Of a stretch of DNA of 64,000 nt, positions 1 through 10,811 are shown one piece after another. Location of the stretch: NCBI GenBank assembly GCA_036867785.1, contig CP145409.1, positions 186,001 to 250,000 of the forward strand, in the 5' to 3' direction. The DNA is from Plasmodiophora brassicae (taxonomy: Eukaryota > Endomyxa: Phytomyxea > Phytomyxea > Plasmodiophorida). Each line of letters starts with the position of its first letter. Within the stretch, counting starts at the first letter, position 1. Under the pieces are notes generated by a model. It was not told the origin of the DNA. It searched no databases and worked only from the letters and a program-made list of their open reading frames with translations. The position numbers and the translations under genes are program-made.

Positions 1-39
1 ATGGTTATTTATTCGGAAGCAAGACATTACCGCTTTCGT

Positions 40-1581
40 CTAGCTTAGACCGGTCACAGACATGCGCTTCAACTTGTAATCATGCGCCGACGTTCCTGAC
101 GGTTTTACGTGCTCCATGGCAACCAGGAAGTCGTCGAGACAGAGTGGTCTGGGCTGCAATTCCTCGTCATCTGGTGAAGTTGCAGTCAAGTCGAACATGC
201 TCGACGTCGTCTCAGTGACGCGTCCACGCTGCGATCGCAGTACTTCTCGAATCGGTATCATAGCAGCGAAGCGGCACCATTCCTTCAGGTCGCTGCCAGA
301 GTACTTGTCGGTCATGGCTGACAGATCCGCTAACTGGACTGATTCGTCCATAAGCTCATCCTGAAGAAGAACCGCTAATATCATCTGTCTCTCCTCAGTG
401 TCAGGAAGTCCGAATTCGAACGTCCTTGGCATCCTTCGAAGAATTGCCTGCAACAGGACACTTAAACAAACATGGCTGCGGTTGCCAAATCAGAACATAC
501 CTCATCAAGATCCCATGGTCTGTTGGTGGCGCATAGTACAAGGACGTGTCCGGAGACATCCGAATCCGTCGTCAAGCCATCCCAGAGCGACATGAATTCT
601 GCCTTCAATTGCGTCGTCTCCGAGTGGTCGCCATACGATGATCGCTGGCCGAGGAAGCACTCAGCCTCATCGACGAAAATAATAGACGGCGCTAACTTAT
701 GCGCTAGACTGAAACACGCACGAATAAGTTTCTACGAGAGAGGAACCAGGTCAACCAAGAACAAGAACCGTGCCCGCGAATCATTACCTGGCTTTCGCCG
801 TACCACTTGTTCTTGACGGTTGACCAGCGCAGGTTAATGAATGTCGCACCTGAATCACGAGCGATGGCTTTAGCTGTCATTGTTTTACCTGAAACACATG
901 GTCAATAGTGCACAAAATCACAGCGACGCCGCTCATCACCGACCAGTTCCAGGAGGGCCATAGAACAGGACTCCTCTCGGAGGGGCCACCAGCTTCCTCG
1001 GCTGCCACTCGCCATCAGGGCTTTTCCTGGAGAATAGTTCTGGGTGTGACAGACTACGGGAGAAACTTAGGAGCACTGAACCAGCTACTGAGACTGATGA
1101 AACAATGTCTTACGGGACGAGCACCGTCTCAATGAGCTGCGACTTCAAACTGACGAGACCGCCAATGCTACTGAAGCTGACATTAATCTCATCAGGCATG
1201 GTGACTTCAGCGATGATGATCTGTTCGTATGAGTCCAGGGCCAGGCCTTCACCCCGGGACCCGAGCCGGGAAACAACGGCGCGTGCCGCCTCTTCAGTCT
1301 TCCAGATCCTCATTAACAAGCAACGTCATCAGGTTCCGGCATGTTACCTTCTTTGAGTTACGTGTTGGGTCCATCTGGGCGATCGTCTTCTTCGTGATGA
1401 AATACATCAACGCGGACGCGAACGCCGTCGTCAACAGATCGAGCGCGAATGTTTTCAGGTCCTTCGAGTGGACATGGTGTATGGACCGCACCGATGCATC
1501 AGCCCCGCCGCCACCTCGCGCCGGAACCAGATCCAGGCCGCTATCGTCTGGCGGCAACGGCCGTGATGAGCCCATGCCCAT
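40..1581 (-). CDS. MSP1: Msp1/ATAD1-type outer-membrane AAA ATPase
   Basis: This is a tail-anchored-protein extractase of the mitochondrial or peroxisomal outer membrane. The N-terminal exon has a hydrophobic segment (LLTTAFASALMYFI) followed by QMDPTR, the linker seen in ATAD1. An intron follows that residue pair; the acceptor that keeps frame lies near 1294. The next exon carries the pre-AAA region (SFSSIGGL). The exon at about 795-895 carries the Walker A end (GKT), then TAKAIARDSG and the pore-loop stretch NKWYGESQ. The exon at about 500-745 has Walker B (SIIFVDEAE). The last exon, 40-453, has AILRRMPRTF and YSGSDLKEWC, the ATAD1 C-terminal signature. Start is chosen at the Met at 1581; an in-frame upstream Met at 1692 would add a low-complexity leader. 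The order and motifs make the family clear; exact splice sites of the middle exons are less certain. Confidence 0.9.
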
Positions 1582-2834
1582 GCGGTGGCTATACAATGGG
1601 ACGGACTCCGTGCCGGCAGTCGCGCAGCCGCAGACGGCGTTACTCTGCGTCGCGTTTCTCCCACGTCGCCCAGGCCACCTATTACGAGACACTTCAACGC
1701 GGCTCTACCACGATGGACGATGTCGTTCTGAATTTTAGGCTCATGTGCATCAGCTTTCTGGATGCCTTGTATGTTCCAAATTCTGTCCTGCAATGTGCAC
1801 TGAATCGTCCCAGGACCCCATGGGGGCACATGTTATACGAACCGGGATAGCTATTACCTACCAACACTCTCAAGTCGGCGCAGTCAGCAATGACGCGCCA
1901 CCGGCGAGGTCCCACCACTTGCCAAGTACGGTAGGTAGTACATACCAGCCGCTGGTTCGTGACAAGTTGTGACGATGACTTACACTAGGTAAGGAGACGT
2001 CGGAAATTTCAGCGTCGCTCTCGCAGGGGCCCTCGGGACGTCCCCGATTATGCAACAGTTTGCCCTACGAAAGCCATGCCGCCGTTTTCCTCGCTCATTA
2101 TTTAATCAAGCTGGCAATGAAACCGCTTTATTCTTCTGAACATTTGACAGACTAATGATTGGAATCCAAGATTCAGGGTTCGACGAGGGCCACTCTGGCC
2201 ATTTGGATTTCTGCTATTCCTGAGAATTCCTGAAACGGAACTGCACCTCCAGTAAGAGTCGCCTTGGTGACAGTTAGTGCAAACTCCCTCTGGCCTTCCG
2301 ACTTCTTTGCCCGCACGAGGCTGCAAGACCCCTGCGACAGCATAGCCTGCTACAGGGACGGGAGCCACACTGTGACCCAACTCTGTTCACAAACGCAGTC
2401 TGAACCTGCCTATCTATCTACATAGCTTGTTCATGTTCTCCCTTGATACGATTGCGTGAACCGCTGATCCCATCTGGGACACACCAGGGCACGCTTTGCT
2501 TATCAAACAGTGCCAGCGTTGCTGATCTCGATCCACCCCAGCCGGAAAGAGCAGCTGTCGCGCCCATTACGAGTCTGAATGGTGGGTGCAACCACTGTTA
2601 CGTCCAAAACGATACAGCCGCGTCGTGATGGTTGCGAGTCGGACCGCAACCAGTGCCGCGTCTGTAACGAAAAGTGCCGACGTGGAAGCCCACAGCACAG
2701 CACAGGACCGGGTCGAGACTCTTCCGTGACACCACCACTTCACGCGTCGGAGCTTCAGACGTAAACGTGGGAAGAATGCACCGGGAACGTTCACAGTGTA
2801 AAACGCATCGTTCGTGGTCAGGTCTGGTTTGTTA
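1582..2834. other. Spacer, no supported gene
   Basis: This 1.25-kb stretch lies between the divergently transcribed Msp1 and polyketide synthase genes. Several open frames of 60 to 130 codons occur on both strands, but none shows a family motif, sensible composition or splice-supported extension. The part next to 2834 should hold the polyketide synthase promoter. I see no repeat or RNA gene here. Confidence 0.4.
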
Positions 2835-4245
2835 ATGGCAACTCCAAGAAACGCTCATCGGTCGCTGTGCAATGACGCTGGAGAGGTGGTGACGGGAACG
2901 TTGCCCGCCGTTGTCGCCACGGCATCGAGCTTTCCTCCTGTCCTGTATACTCAGGAAGAGATCATGGAGGCGTTCCTGAAACAGCATCCGCATCTGTCCA
3001 ACGATGACATCGACTTCGTGCAACGGGTCTTCCGCGGTACCATGTACAGGACTGGCCCAATGTATGTCAACCGCGAGGACATGTTCCGCAAGATGTCGCG
3101 CGTCGAATACCTGGACCACGTCAAGCCCAAGGTACGTTAACGACCACCAACCGGACCACATGTGGTTATTCATTTCCGCTCGGCCAGCTGTTAGACCTGT
3201 CGGTTCGCGCGTCCAAAGACGCTATTGATAAGTGGGGTGGCGACCTGGGCAGCATTACTGTCAGTACGTGTTGCACCGTTTCCGCCCAGCTGATCTGACT
3301 CCCTACATGATTAGCACATGATCTGGGGCACCATGACCGGCAGTATTCAAGCACCAACCGTCGACGTGCAGGTCGCTCGTCAACTGGGCCTGAGTCCCGC
3401 TGTCAAACGCCTAAACGTAAATGCCTGGTAGCAATGGCGAAAGCAATCGCGCTGACCGCAACTGTTTCTAGGTAGAGAACATGGGCTGCATAACCGGGTT
3501 CCGATGCCTGGGCTTGGCTCGCGACATTGCAGCCGCCGACCCTCGCCATGTCGTCCTGGTCGTCACCGCCGATGTCCGTTCGGCGCTGGGCAACCAAATG
3601 TCGACACACGTACCTGGCACTAAGGTCGACCGCTTGCACGTCATTGTTTCGGCCCTGTTCAGAGATGGCGCCGGCGCCGCTATCGTTACTGGCACGAACA
3701 TGGCGTCAGCACCATTGTGGGAGATCATCAGCCATGAATCGAAGATGCTGCCCGAGGAATCGCTGAACATGGTGACGATGAAGGAGCGCAACGACGGCAT
3801 CATTAAGGTGTCCATTGACCGTCGCCTGCCAGAGTCGATCGGGGCGGAGCTTCCCAGCTTCGTTGCATCCCTGCTCGAACCGCACCGGATCCCAATCGGG
3901 TCCTGTTGTTTCGCTGTCCACACGGGCGGCCCCAAAGTGCTCCGGATCGTGGCGGAGAGCCTCGGTATCAACCCGATCCGAATGGGCATGAGCTGGACCG
4001 TCCTGAAACGATATGGCAACCTGTCTGGATCCTCCAACCTTGTTGTCCTCGACCACGTCACCAGGTTCCTCCAGCAACCAGACCTATTCCTGTCAGACGC
4101 CGACATCGAGGACAACGAACGCTTCCAACTCGCCGAGTACTGCGTCTGCTTAAGCTTCGGGCCTGGGGTCTCCATCGAAGGCATCCTCCTAAAGAACGCC
4201 TGCTGGGGTTCGTATTCACCCGACAGCAATAACGCTAGATCCTAG
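2835..4245 (+). CDS. Type III polyketide synthase (chalcone/stilbene synthase family)
   Basis: Homodimeric ketosynthase that would extend an acyl-CoA starter with malonyl-CoA. Four exons read cleanly: 2835-3131, 3188-3259, 3315-3416 and 3472-4245, joined in frame by introns of 55 to 56 nt, giving 414 residues (family about 390). The catalytic Cys lies in VENMGCITG at the start of exon 4, at the same distance from KR(L/Y) as in chalcone synthase. The catalytic His is in AVHTGGPK and the Asn in YGNLSGSS, so the Cys-His-Asn triad is complete. The C-terminal FGPGVSIEGILL matches the GFGPG loop. Start is the second Met of the open frame. The enzyme is not a fused Steely-type protein: no type I domains lie upstream. 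Substrate cannot be read from the sequence; alkylresorcinol, pyrone or chalcone-like products are all possible. Confidence 0.93.
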
Positions 4246-4467
4246 AAACTCCTGCTATCATAAACACGGCGCGTCGTTCGTCCTCAGAGAAGCTCTGGTG
4301 CATTTTACGTAGCTGCTGAGGGTGAGTGGTGCGGGTGACTGGCGCCCGTCCCGCCCGCGGAGTCCGTGCAGCACACGTTGGGTCGCGATGTCGGCAACGC
4401 GTGGGGTAGGTGCTGACGGCTGCCGTTCTGGTCCCGTCTGTATGCTGACGGTGCGTTCTGTGTGGAG

Positions 4468-4859
4468 ATGCGGTTGGCGCCCGACGTGCACCGGTGTCTG
4501 TTTGTTCGCAACCTGCCGTTCAACCTGACGGCCGACGAGCTGTACGACCTGTTCGGCAAGTACGGCGCCATCCGACAGATTCGGAAGTAGGTTGTTCGTT
4601 TGTCAGTGGCTGTTGCAGACGCTCATGATCTGGCAGGGGCGTCGACCCGAGCACGCGCGGTACGGCGTTCGTCGTATACGAGGACATATTCGACGCCAAG
4701 AACGCCTGTCAGCACCTGTCCGGGTTCAACGTCAAGGGTCGGTACCTGATCGTCCTATACTACAGCGAGGAGCGGCACAAGACGGCGACGGCGCGTCGGA
4801 AGGCTCGCGAGGAAGAGCTACAGCAGCTCAAGTCCAGCATGGACACCGACGATATGTGA
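4468..4859 (+). CDS. SF3B6: Splicing factor 3B subunit 6 (p14), RRM protein
   Basis: Small U2-snRNP protein that contacts the branch-point adenosine and SF3B1. Exon 1 starts at 4468 and encodes [17 protein letters not shown], with RNP2 (LFVRNL) and the [16 protein letters not shown] helix-strand of p14. A short intron with donor GTAGGT and acceptor TGGCAG near 4636 follows. Exon 2 encodes [20 protein letters not shown], where RNP1 is replaced by the p14-type sequence, then [16 protein letters not shown] and a lysine/arginine-rich tail ending in DTDDM. Length is close to the human 125 residues. The near-identity to animal p14 around [14 protein letters not shown] leaves little doubt. An additional short 5' exon cannot be excluded, because human p14 has a slightly longer N terminus. 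Confidence 0.93.
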
Positions 4860-5029
4860 TGACAGGTTAGCCTTCCCCCTGCCCGCTCTATGTAAAGTAT
4901 ATTCACCCAGCAGGAGCCGCCCTCGTCTGCAATTGGCTTTATGTGACGGTTGACGTAGCGGGCGATCGTCGTTAGTGTACCTACTAGTGCCTCGATTGCC
5001 AACCTGGGGCGACGAACGATGCCGGCGAG

Positions 5030-6430
5030 ATGAACGCGCATGACCTGCGACTAGGGACAGCGTCGTCGTTACCGTCGCCGTCATCGGTTCTGACGTTCGA
5101 CCATGACCCGGTATGGTGCGTCAGAGGGCCGATACCGGCCCAGGGGGTGACATCTGCTCGTGTAGAGGTCGTCGCCGAGCGCGCGGCAGACCGTACAGAG
5201 CCTTCTCGACGACATCGAACAGGCCTTGTACGACCCGACGCGTATGGCGTCCTGGTCGCGCAACGACGAGGTCGCAACACGTGGGCAGGGCGCCGAGATT
5301 GTCTCCAACGACGACCTGCGCGAATGGACGGCCGCGTTCCCCCACCTGAACGTCGTCGGTGTCGCGTGCGGCGGCATCGAGCGCCGTTCTGACGACCCAT
5401 GGAGTCGTGTGTCGCCAAGGGAGGGTCCAACGGCGCCTGTTGCGACGTCTCTGGACACCGGCCTCACTGTTCGTGGCCTCTCCATGACAATGTCGGGCGT
5501 TGAGGTTCGAAGCGGTGTTCAGGCTGCTGACGGGTCGTCGTTAGATTGAGTGAAGGCGGGGAACTCGAAGAGATCATCGCGATGGATGGTGACGCCGAGC
5601 AGGTCTTCGCCGAGGACCACAGCAGGGCGCCCTTATCGTCGGTCGTTCACGTTCCAGGCGTCACAGATGCTGCGAGCGTTCGACGTATCAAGCGGCGTCA
5701 GCGGCGCGGGCACCCTCCGCTAACGCCGTCGCGTCTGCTCGTGCATTCGTGCTTCGAGGACCTGTTCGACGCGTTGTGGGCCATCATCGCCCAGCGCCTG
5801 GCGCCCCTCCTACGCCTGGCCCGGGCACGGTCCCGGTCGCCGACGAAGAAACCGACCGACGATTGCGATCCGAGCGCGCTGAGCTCTGCCATGATCATTC
5901 GATCGTGTGCCATGATGTCACGTTCCCCTGGTCGACGTTCATCGACCGCAATGCGAACGCCAACGTACGGGGACGCCGCCTGGCCACGTTCCGTCTGTCG
6001 AACACCAACCGCTGCGCGCCCCATACAATTGGAAGGCGGCCGGAACGTGACAACGCCGACGCCGGCGCATGGGACGCGCCCGTCCACCTGCACGATGGCG
6101 ATGCGGCCGGCCAGCCTGCAACCGACGTTGCAGATCGTTGGATACGACCACCTGTATCGGGCGCACTTCAACCTGAACCGATCCAAGCACGGCACCGTCA
6201 CGAAACGATCGCAGGCGCCCGCCGGCCGGCAGCGATTACGGTCGGCGCGCGGCGCGCCGTCCCATCGTAATGCACCAGCGGGGCACGGGCAACGGTCGTT
6301 CCAGGTGGTGTTCCCGGAAGTAGCCGGGACGCGCCCGCCGAGTCGCAAGGCGAACCTGTCGTCGTCGCATCCGCACGCGATGCTGAGAAGGCGGCCCGCC
6401 CTGCTGATCCTGCCGCCCGTTAAACCGTAA
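5030..6430 (+). CDS. Unresolved multi-exon gene, function unknown
   Basis: Coding character is evident but no family is recognised, and I could not place the exon joins. The clearest exon covers about 5190-5360 and reads QTVQSLLDDIEQALYD, RMASWSRNDEVATRGQG, then SNDDLREWTAAFPHLNVVG. Further plausible segments are GELEEIIAMDGDAEQVFAED near 5555, LFDALWAIIAQRLAPLL near 5765, VTFPWSTFIDRNANANV near 5915 and TLQIVGYDHLYRAHFNLNRS near 6125, each in a different frame, as expected when several short introns intervene. The final frame stops at 6430. The span gives outer limits only. It lies between SF3B6 and the convergent calmodulin gene. Confidence 0.4.
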
Positions 6431-6562
6431 ATAGAGACTAGGGGCGCGCCAGCGCCTTCTGATCAACGGGATTGCTGTTTATTGGCAGGGCTCGAGAATG
6501 ACGGCGTTAGTGGGAATAATGACAGTATGTGTGAACAATGAGGCGGGGGGCGCGCGCTGAGC

Positions 6563-7076
<514 letters not shown>

Positions 7077-7535
7077 CGCGTCAAGTGCTGCTGGTCCCTG
7101 ACGACACGGTCGGCGACGTCGTCCCGCTTCGATTGATCAACTGCGGGCGGCGGCTGCGCACCAAAATCGCCCCAACCACCACCACCACCAGAAGCGGCCG
7201 TGCGTTTTTGTCGTCGTCCCTGCTCCGGGGGCTTCGTTCGACCTGGCTGGGCGGCACCTAAAAATACGGGAGGCGGCCCGACAACCTCACACCGCTGGCT
7301 GGCGCTGCGTCGCTCGTCCGTGTCACCTGTCAGTCAGAGTCCGCCCACCCGCGGACGCCCAGTCAGTCACACACGAGGCCACCCGGTCGACGACAGATTT
7401 TTCTCGCGCGGCAACAGTAGCAGCTCCTGGGCATGCGTCCTTCCTCCCCATGGTGATATCTTCTATCGCGACACACACATGACCGCACTGTGTTCCTGTC
7501 TGGACGCGCTACAAATCGCAACAGTGTATGTGGGG
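7077..7535. other. Intergenic region upstream of calmodulin
   Basis: This 460-bp interval holds the calmodulin 5' flank (minus strand) and the 3' end side of the pseudouridine synthase gene, which runs in the same direction. It is very GC-rich with CACC tracts near 7170-7200. I see no motif-bearing open frame and no RNA gene. Confidence 0.4.
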
Positions 7536-8951
7536 CTAGAAGTGCTCGAGGTCGTCAGTCGGTACGGGGCGCAGGTAGTCGTCGTCGAGGAAGTCATGGC
7601 GCGACCAGTCGGGCGGGGTAGTGGCGTGCGTCCATTCATCGCAGGAATAGGCAAGCGCGTGTAGCCAGATTTCGGCGCAGAACAATCCGCCCTGGGTCGT
7701 GGGATCCGCCGGGACGTAGTGGTCGTTGGATCGGTCGCACTGCGGGCAGTACGACACCAAGCCCTGGTGGACGCGCTCAGCAAACGCAAGCGCGCTCCTG
7801 CGATCCTCTTCGTCAACGACGGGGTTCACGTAGAGCCTCGTGTTCCCCTGGCACAGGACCCCGCCGTATACAGGATCGTTGGCGATCGGGTATCCCATGC
7901 CCTGGCGCAGGGAGCGGTCAGCTGATCAGGCACAACACAAACAAACTGGACGACCCACCCTGAGATGAATTCGAATCTGGTGCGTGCGCCCTGTGATTGG
8001 ATAGCACAGAACGACGCTAGTCGTTCCGTTGTAGCTGACACGCCGGAAGGCGGTCGTCGACGGTTTACCCTTGTCATGGCACACGCCATACCTGGAGAAC
8101 TTCTTCGACACGCACGTAATCGGGTCGTTCGATACGATCCACTGCGAACGGGAATAATCAGCACCGAGCGATTTGATGCAGTCAGGGACAACGCGTGTGT
8201 CGATCGTGACACTAGCGGTGTCATTTGGGGACGCCAGCGGGAACTCGCCACGAACGCGCGCCAGGTACACCTTTCTCATTTCGCGTCCCTCGATGCGAGC
8301 GGTTATGGCCCGGGCAGACTTCGAGTTCAGCGCCAGAACGAGGATACCCGACGTCAGCCGGTCGAGTCGGTGAACAGGCAAAGCACCGTCAATCCCGTGC
8401 CGACGTGCAAGCAGATGGACGATCGAGTTGAACTGGTATCGCCCGCACGGATGGACCGGTACCGAAGCCGGTTTGTTCACGACCAGCATGTCATCGCCTA
8501 GGTGGACGATCTCGACCTCGTAGCGAACGGGCGGCTCATGACGGTGAACAGTGTGCACCAGGGTATCCATATGGTTGAAACAGTACTCGGGATCAAACTG
8601 AGCGCCGTTGATCCGCAAACGGCCATCCTTGGCGGCAGCGACCCAGTAATCGTGATTGTACGCGTTGAACTCATCGGCAAGCACGTCGACAACTCGCCGT
8701 CCCAGCCAGCGGTGCTTGCAATTGGCCTGGAACTCCTTGAAGTACGGTGCGACTCGCGATACGCCACCCACTTCCAGGAATGTGGTGCAATCCAGGCCCG
8801 ACTCCCATTTCACAACCGGCGACGGGCGAGCTAGCTTTGCTTCCTTGCGACGTTCCTTCGTCTCTTCTCTGTACTGCCGTCGTCGGACGCGTTTCGACAC
8901 CGTGCCGTTAACGTTGCCATCGTCGTTGGCGGCGTCACTGTCGATCAGCAT
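7536..8951 (-). CDS. RluA-family pseudouridine synthase (RPUSD2/Rib2-like)
   Basis: Isomerises uridine to pseudouridine in RNA. Two exons are clear: the long one down to 7959 and the last, 7536-7901, joined across a 57-nt intron (7902-7958) with donor GTGGGT and acceptor GCCAG. The first exon has a basic N terminus (KRVRRRQYREETKERRKE), an S4-like segment around DGRLRINGAQFD, then HMDTLVHTVHRHEPPV. The catalytic motif HRLDRLTSGILVL contains the essential Asp. GRTHQIRIHL and, after the join, GYPIANDPVYGG complete the RluA signature. The C-terminal CPQCDRSNDHY and FCAEIWLHAL match the RPUSD2/Rib2 group, which modifies tRNA position 32. Start is placed at the Met at 8951; an upstream in-frame Met at 9017 would add 22 residues. 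No riboflavin deaminase domain is attached. Confidence 0.93.
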
Positions 8952-9046
8952 CGTCCGTGGCGCTGTCCGCGGCGGACTGCGTGACGCACCTCGGGGGGAT
9001 AGAACGCGGCGGCACAACGTTGAACGTGCCTGTGTGCTTCTTCTAT

Positions 9047-9429
9047 GAGCAGGACGTCGGCGAAGTACAGAGCCGACTCATCAGCGCTGCTTGAGCACGC
9101 TAAGAATCAACGAAGTTCAGGTCCCCAGCTGCACGGCTCTTCAACGCAGGGAGGCGTCCGCTTAGACGGTCGTGTCTCGCAGGCAGCCTTGTTGGTTCGA
9201 CGAAAAGTCTTGAAGGACTAAGCTGGTCTTCGGCTAATTTGGCGCGAATTTATATTGACGCTCTCCACGTAAACGGGACGCCATCGCGGTGCTCATCGAA
9301 TCACTGCGTCGTCCCTGACGAGATGTTAATCAGTAACCTGAACTTCAATGCAGTGAGTTGACATACGGCTGGTTATTAGCGTGCTCAAGCAGCGCTGATG
9401 AGTCGGCTTTGTACTTTGTCGTCGTGCTC
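9047..9429. repeat. Long imperfect inverted repeat, MITE-like
   Basis: Two arms face each other: 9047-9103 and 9376-9429. The core, 9071-9103 against 9376-9408, is a perfect 33-nt inverted match. The outer 20 to 24 nt match with a few substitutions and one small gap. A second inner pair (9112-9122 against 9336-9346) is also inverted. The arms enclose about 270 bp with no credible open frame. This looks like a small non-autonomous DNA element or a long hairpin; no target-site duplication is obvious. It sits just 5' of the pseudouridine synthase gene. Confidence 0.75.
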
Positions 9430-9664
9430 CTAGACGAATGGCGAAACGCCTGCTGAAGGTCGATGTCGGACGCTCCACCCAGGTCCATAATAGACTACCA
9501 GTTGTCTGCATCCATTGGGTTCCTCAGGGCCCGTCCCTTTCGGTCACTGCTCGACATCGTTATCTTTGACGTCACATAGTGCAGACCCCTCCTCGCCGGT
9601 CTTCCAATCCATGTAGTGTACAATCGTACGTGCTAGCATGGATGGGGCGTACTTGGGAGCACGA

Positions 9665-9861
9665 TCACTCGGGCGGAATCAGCGATTTGTACACACCGAT
9701 TAGGGCACAGACGTACTTCAGTCCGCGATAATGAACATAGTACGCTGCCTCTGAGGTCTCAGCGAGCATCCTATTCCCAAAGACCTTCCTGTGATCTTTC
9801 TCGCTGACCTGACTTTCGAGCTTCTGGTCCTCTTCTGTAACGCATCGCTCAACCAGAGATT
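9665..9861 (-). CDS. Probable 3' exon of an unidentified small gene
   Basis: A good acceptor (TTAAG at 9862-9866) opens a 65-codon frame that ends at a stop at 9665. It encodes a charged segment (VERCVTEEDQKLESQV, SEKDHRKVFGNRMLAE) followed by SEAAYYVHYRGLKYVCALIG and VYKSLIPPE. Composition and codon use look coding, and the frame is bounded by a splice-like site. A 5' exon may lie at about 9870-10070, where a frame beginning MKGGDRVSACVIRDVVPRPA is open, but I could not join the two convincingly. No family is recognised. Confidence 0.35.
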
Positions 9862-10256
9862 CTTAAGCAGCAAATTTGCTGGTCCAAGTGCTCCCAAATA
9901 CCCGGTGCGAGCATGGCCAGGGGGACGTTACACCACTGTCCAGGTCTGCTGCTGAAAGGCGTCGGACACGAACGTGGGAACGTGCCTGCTTCCCGACCAT
10001 TCAGCAGTTTGGCGGGCCTTGGCACAACGTCCCGAATAACGCAGGCGGAGACGCGGTCGCCGCCCTTCATTGCAGCAGTACAGGACGACGGTAATTAGGG
10101 TGCGGGCCTCGTTCGCGTCAGAAGACCCCGACGCGCGCCATGGTGGGCCCCTGTGACCCATTTATTTGTGCCGGTCACAGGGTTGGGCTGTGGTCGGGAA
10201 AGCGTTCTGCGCTCCGCGACCGGAAGGGCATATACACACGCGCGACGACGACGACG
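9862..10256. other. Spacer upstream of the HMG-box gene
   Basis: This 395-bp stretch carries the probable promoter of the HMG-box gene and possibly the 5' exon of the small minus-strand gene ending at 9665. No other motif-bearing sequence is seen. Confidence 0.3.
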
Positions 10257-10721
10257 ATGAAGGTGGAGGCGGCAGCATCACCGGCGGCGGACCTGGACGC
10301 CGTCCTCGAGCGCATGCAGGTCGAGCTGCCGGCGCCGGCGCGCTCGGCGCGCTCGTTCTTCATCGAGGCGCACGCCGGCGACATGCAGCGCTGGGAGGAC
10401 CTGGACGGCGAAGATCGCATGACGTACCTGGCCATGGAGGCCGCCGACCGCGAACGCTTCCAGAAAGAGGTCAACCTGCTGACCGACCGCCTGCGGTCAT
10501 CGCGAACCGCCTACGACCTGTTCTGCGAATCCGAACGCGACCGCGTCGTCCGCGACACGCCGGGCGCCTCGCCGGAAACCATCGCCAACATCCTGTCGCA
10601 GCGATGGTTCTCGTCCGGACACGCCACCCAGTTCAAGTTCGAGTGCCTGGCGGAACAGGAAGGCGCCCGGCGCGAGCAACAGACGGCCGTCCTGCGGTCC
10701 CGGCTCCTCGATATGTGCTGA
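10257..10721 (+). CDS. Small protein with two divergent HMG boxes
   Basis: Single-exon protein of 154 residues. Residues about 25-75 (PARSARSFFIEAHAGDMQRW ... MTYLAMEAADRERFQ) follow the HMG-box pattern of an aromatic-rich first helix, a W in helix 2 and a Y-x-x-x-A-x-x-x-x-x-x-F third helix. Residues about 83-140 (RTAYDLFCESERDRV ... NILSQRWFSSG ... FECLAEQEGARREQQ) form a second box. The order and 55-residue spacing resemble TFAM- or HMGB-like tandem boxes. The usual P at the start of each box is degenerate, so DNA binding is likely but not certain. The first ATG of the short open leader at 10140 is not used here because MKVEAA gives a compact product. No targeting peptide is evident. Confidence 0.6.
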   Translation: MKVEAAASPAADLDAVLERMQVELPAPARSARSFFIEAHAGDMQRWEDLDGEDRMTYLAMEAADRERFQKEVNLLTDRLRSSRTAYDLFCESERDRVVRDTPGASPETIANILSQRWFSSGHATQFKFECLAEQEGARREQQTAVLRSRLLDMC

Positions 10722-10811
10722 GCCCGCCCGCCCGCTCGGCAATACATTCGTTTGGTATTCTATTCCAGAGGTCGCGTGGGCGTTCGAACGCGTGGCCTCC
10801 ACTGAACGACG

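Noticed and set aside
1694-2055. Minus-strand ORFs upstream of Msp1 as an extra gene or N-terminal exon
   Set aside because: No motif, odd composition and no splice join to the Msp1 start; Msp1 already has its membrane segment in the exon beginning at 1581.
3468-4229. A 253-codon minus-strand frame opposite the polyketide synthase
   Set aside because: Exact antisense of the catalytic exon; the plus-strand reading has the full active site.
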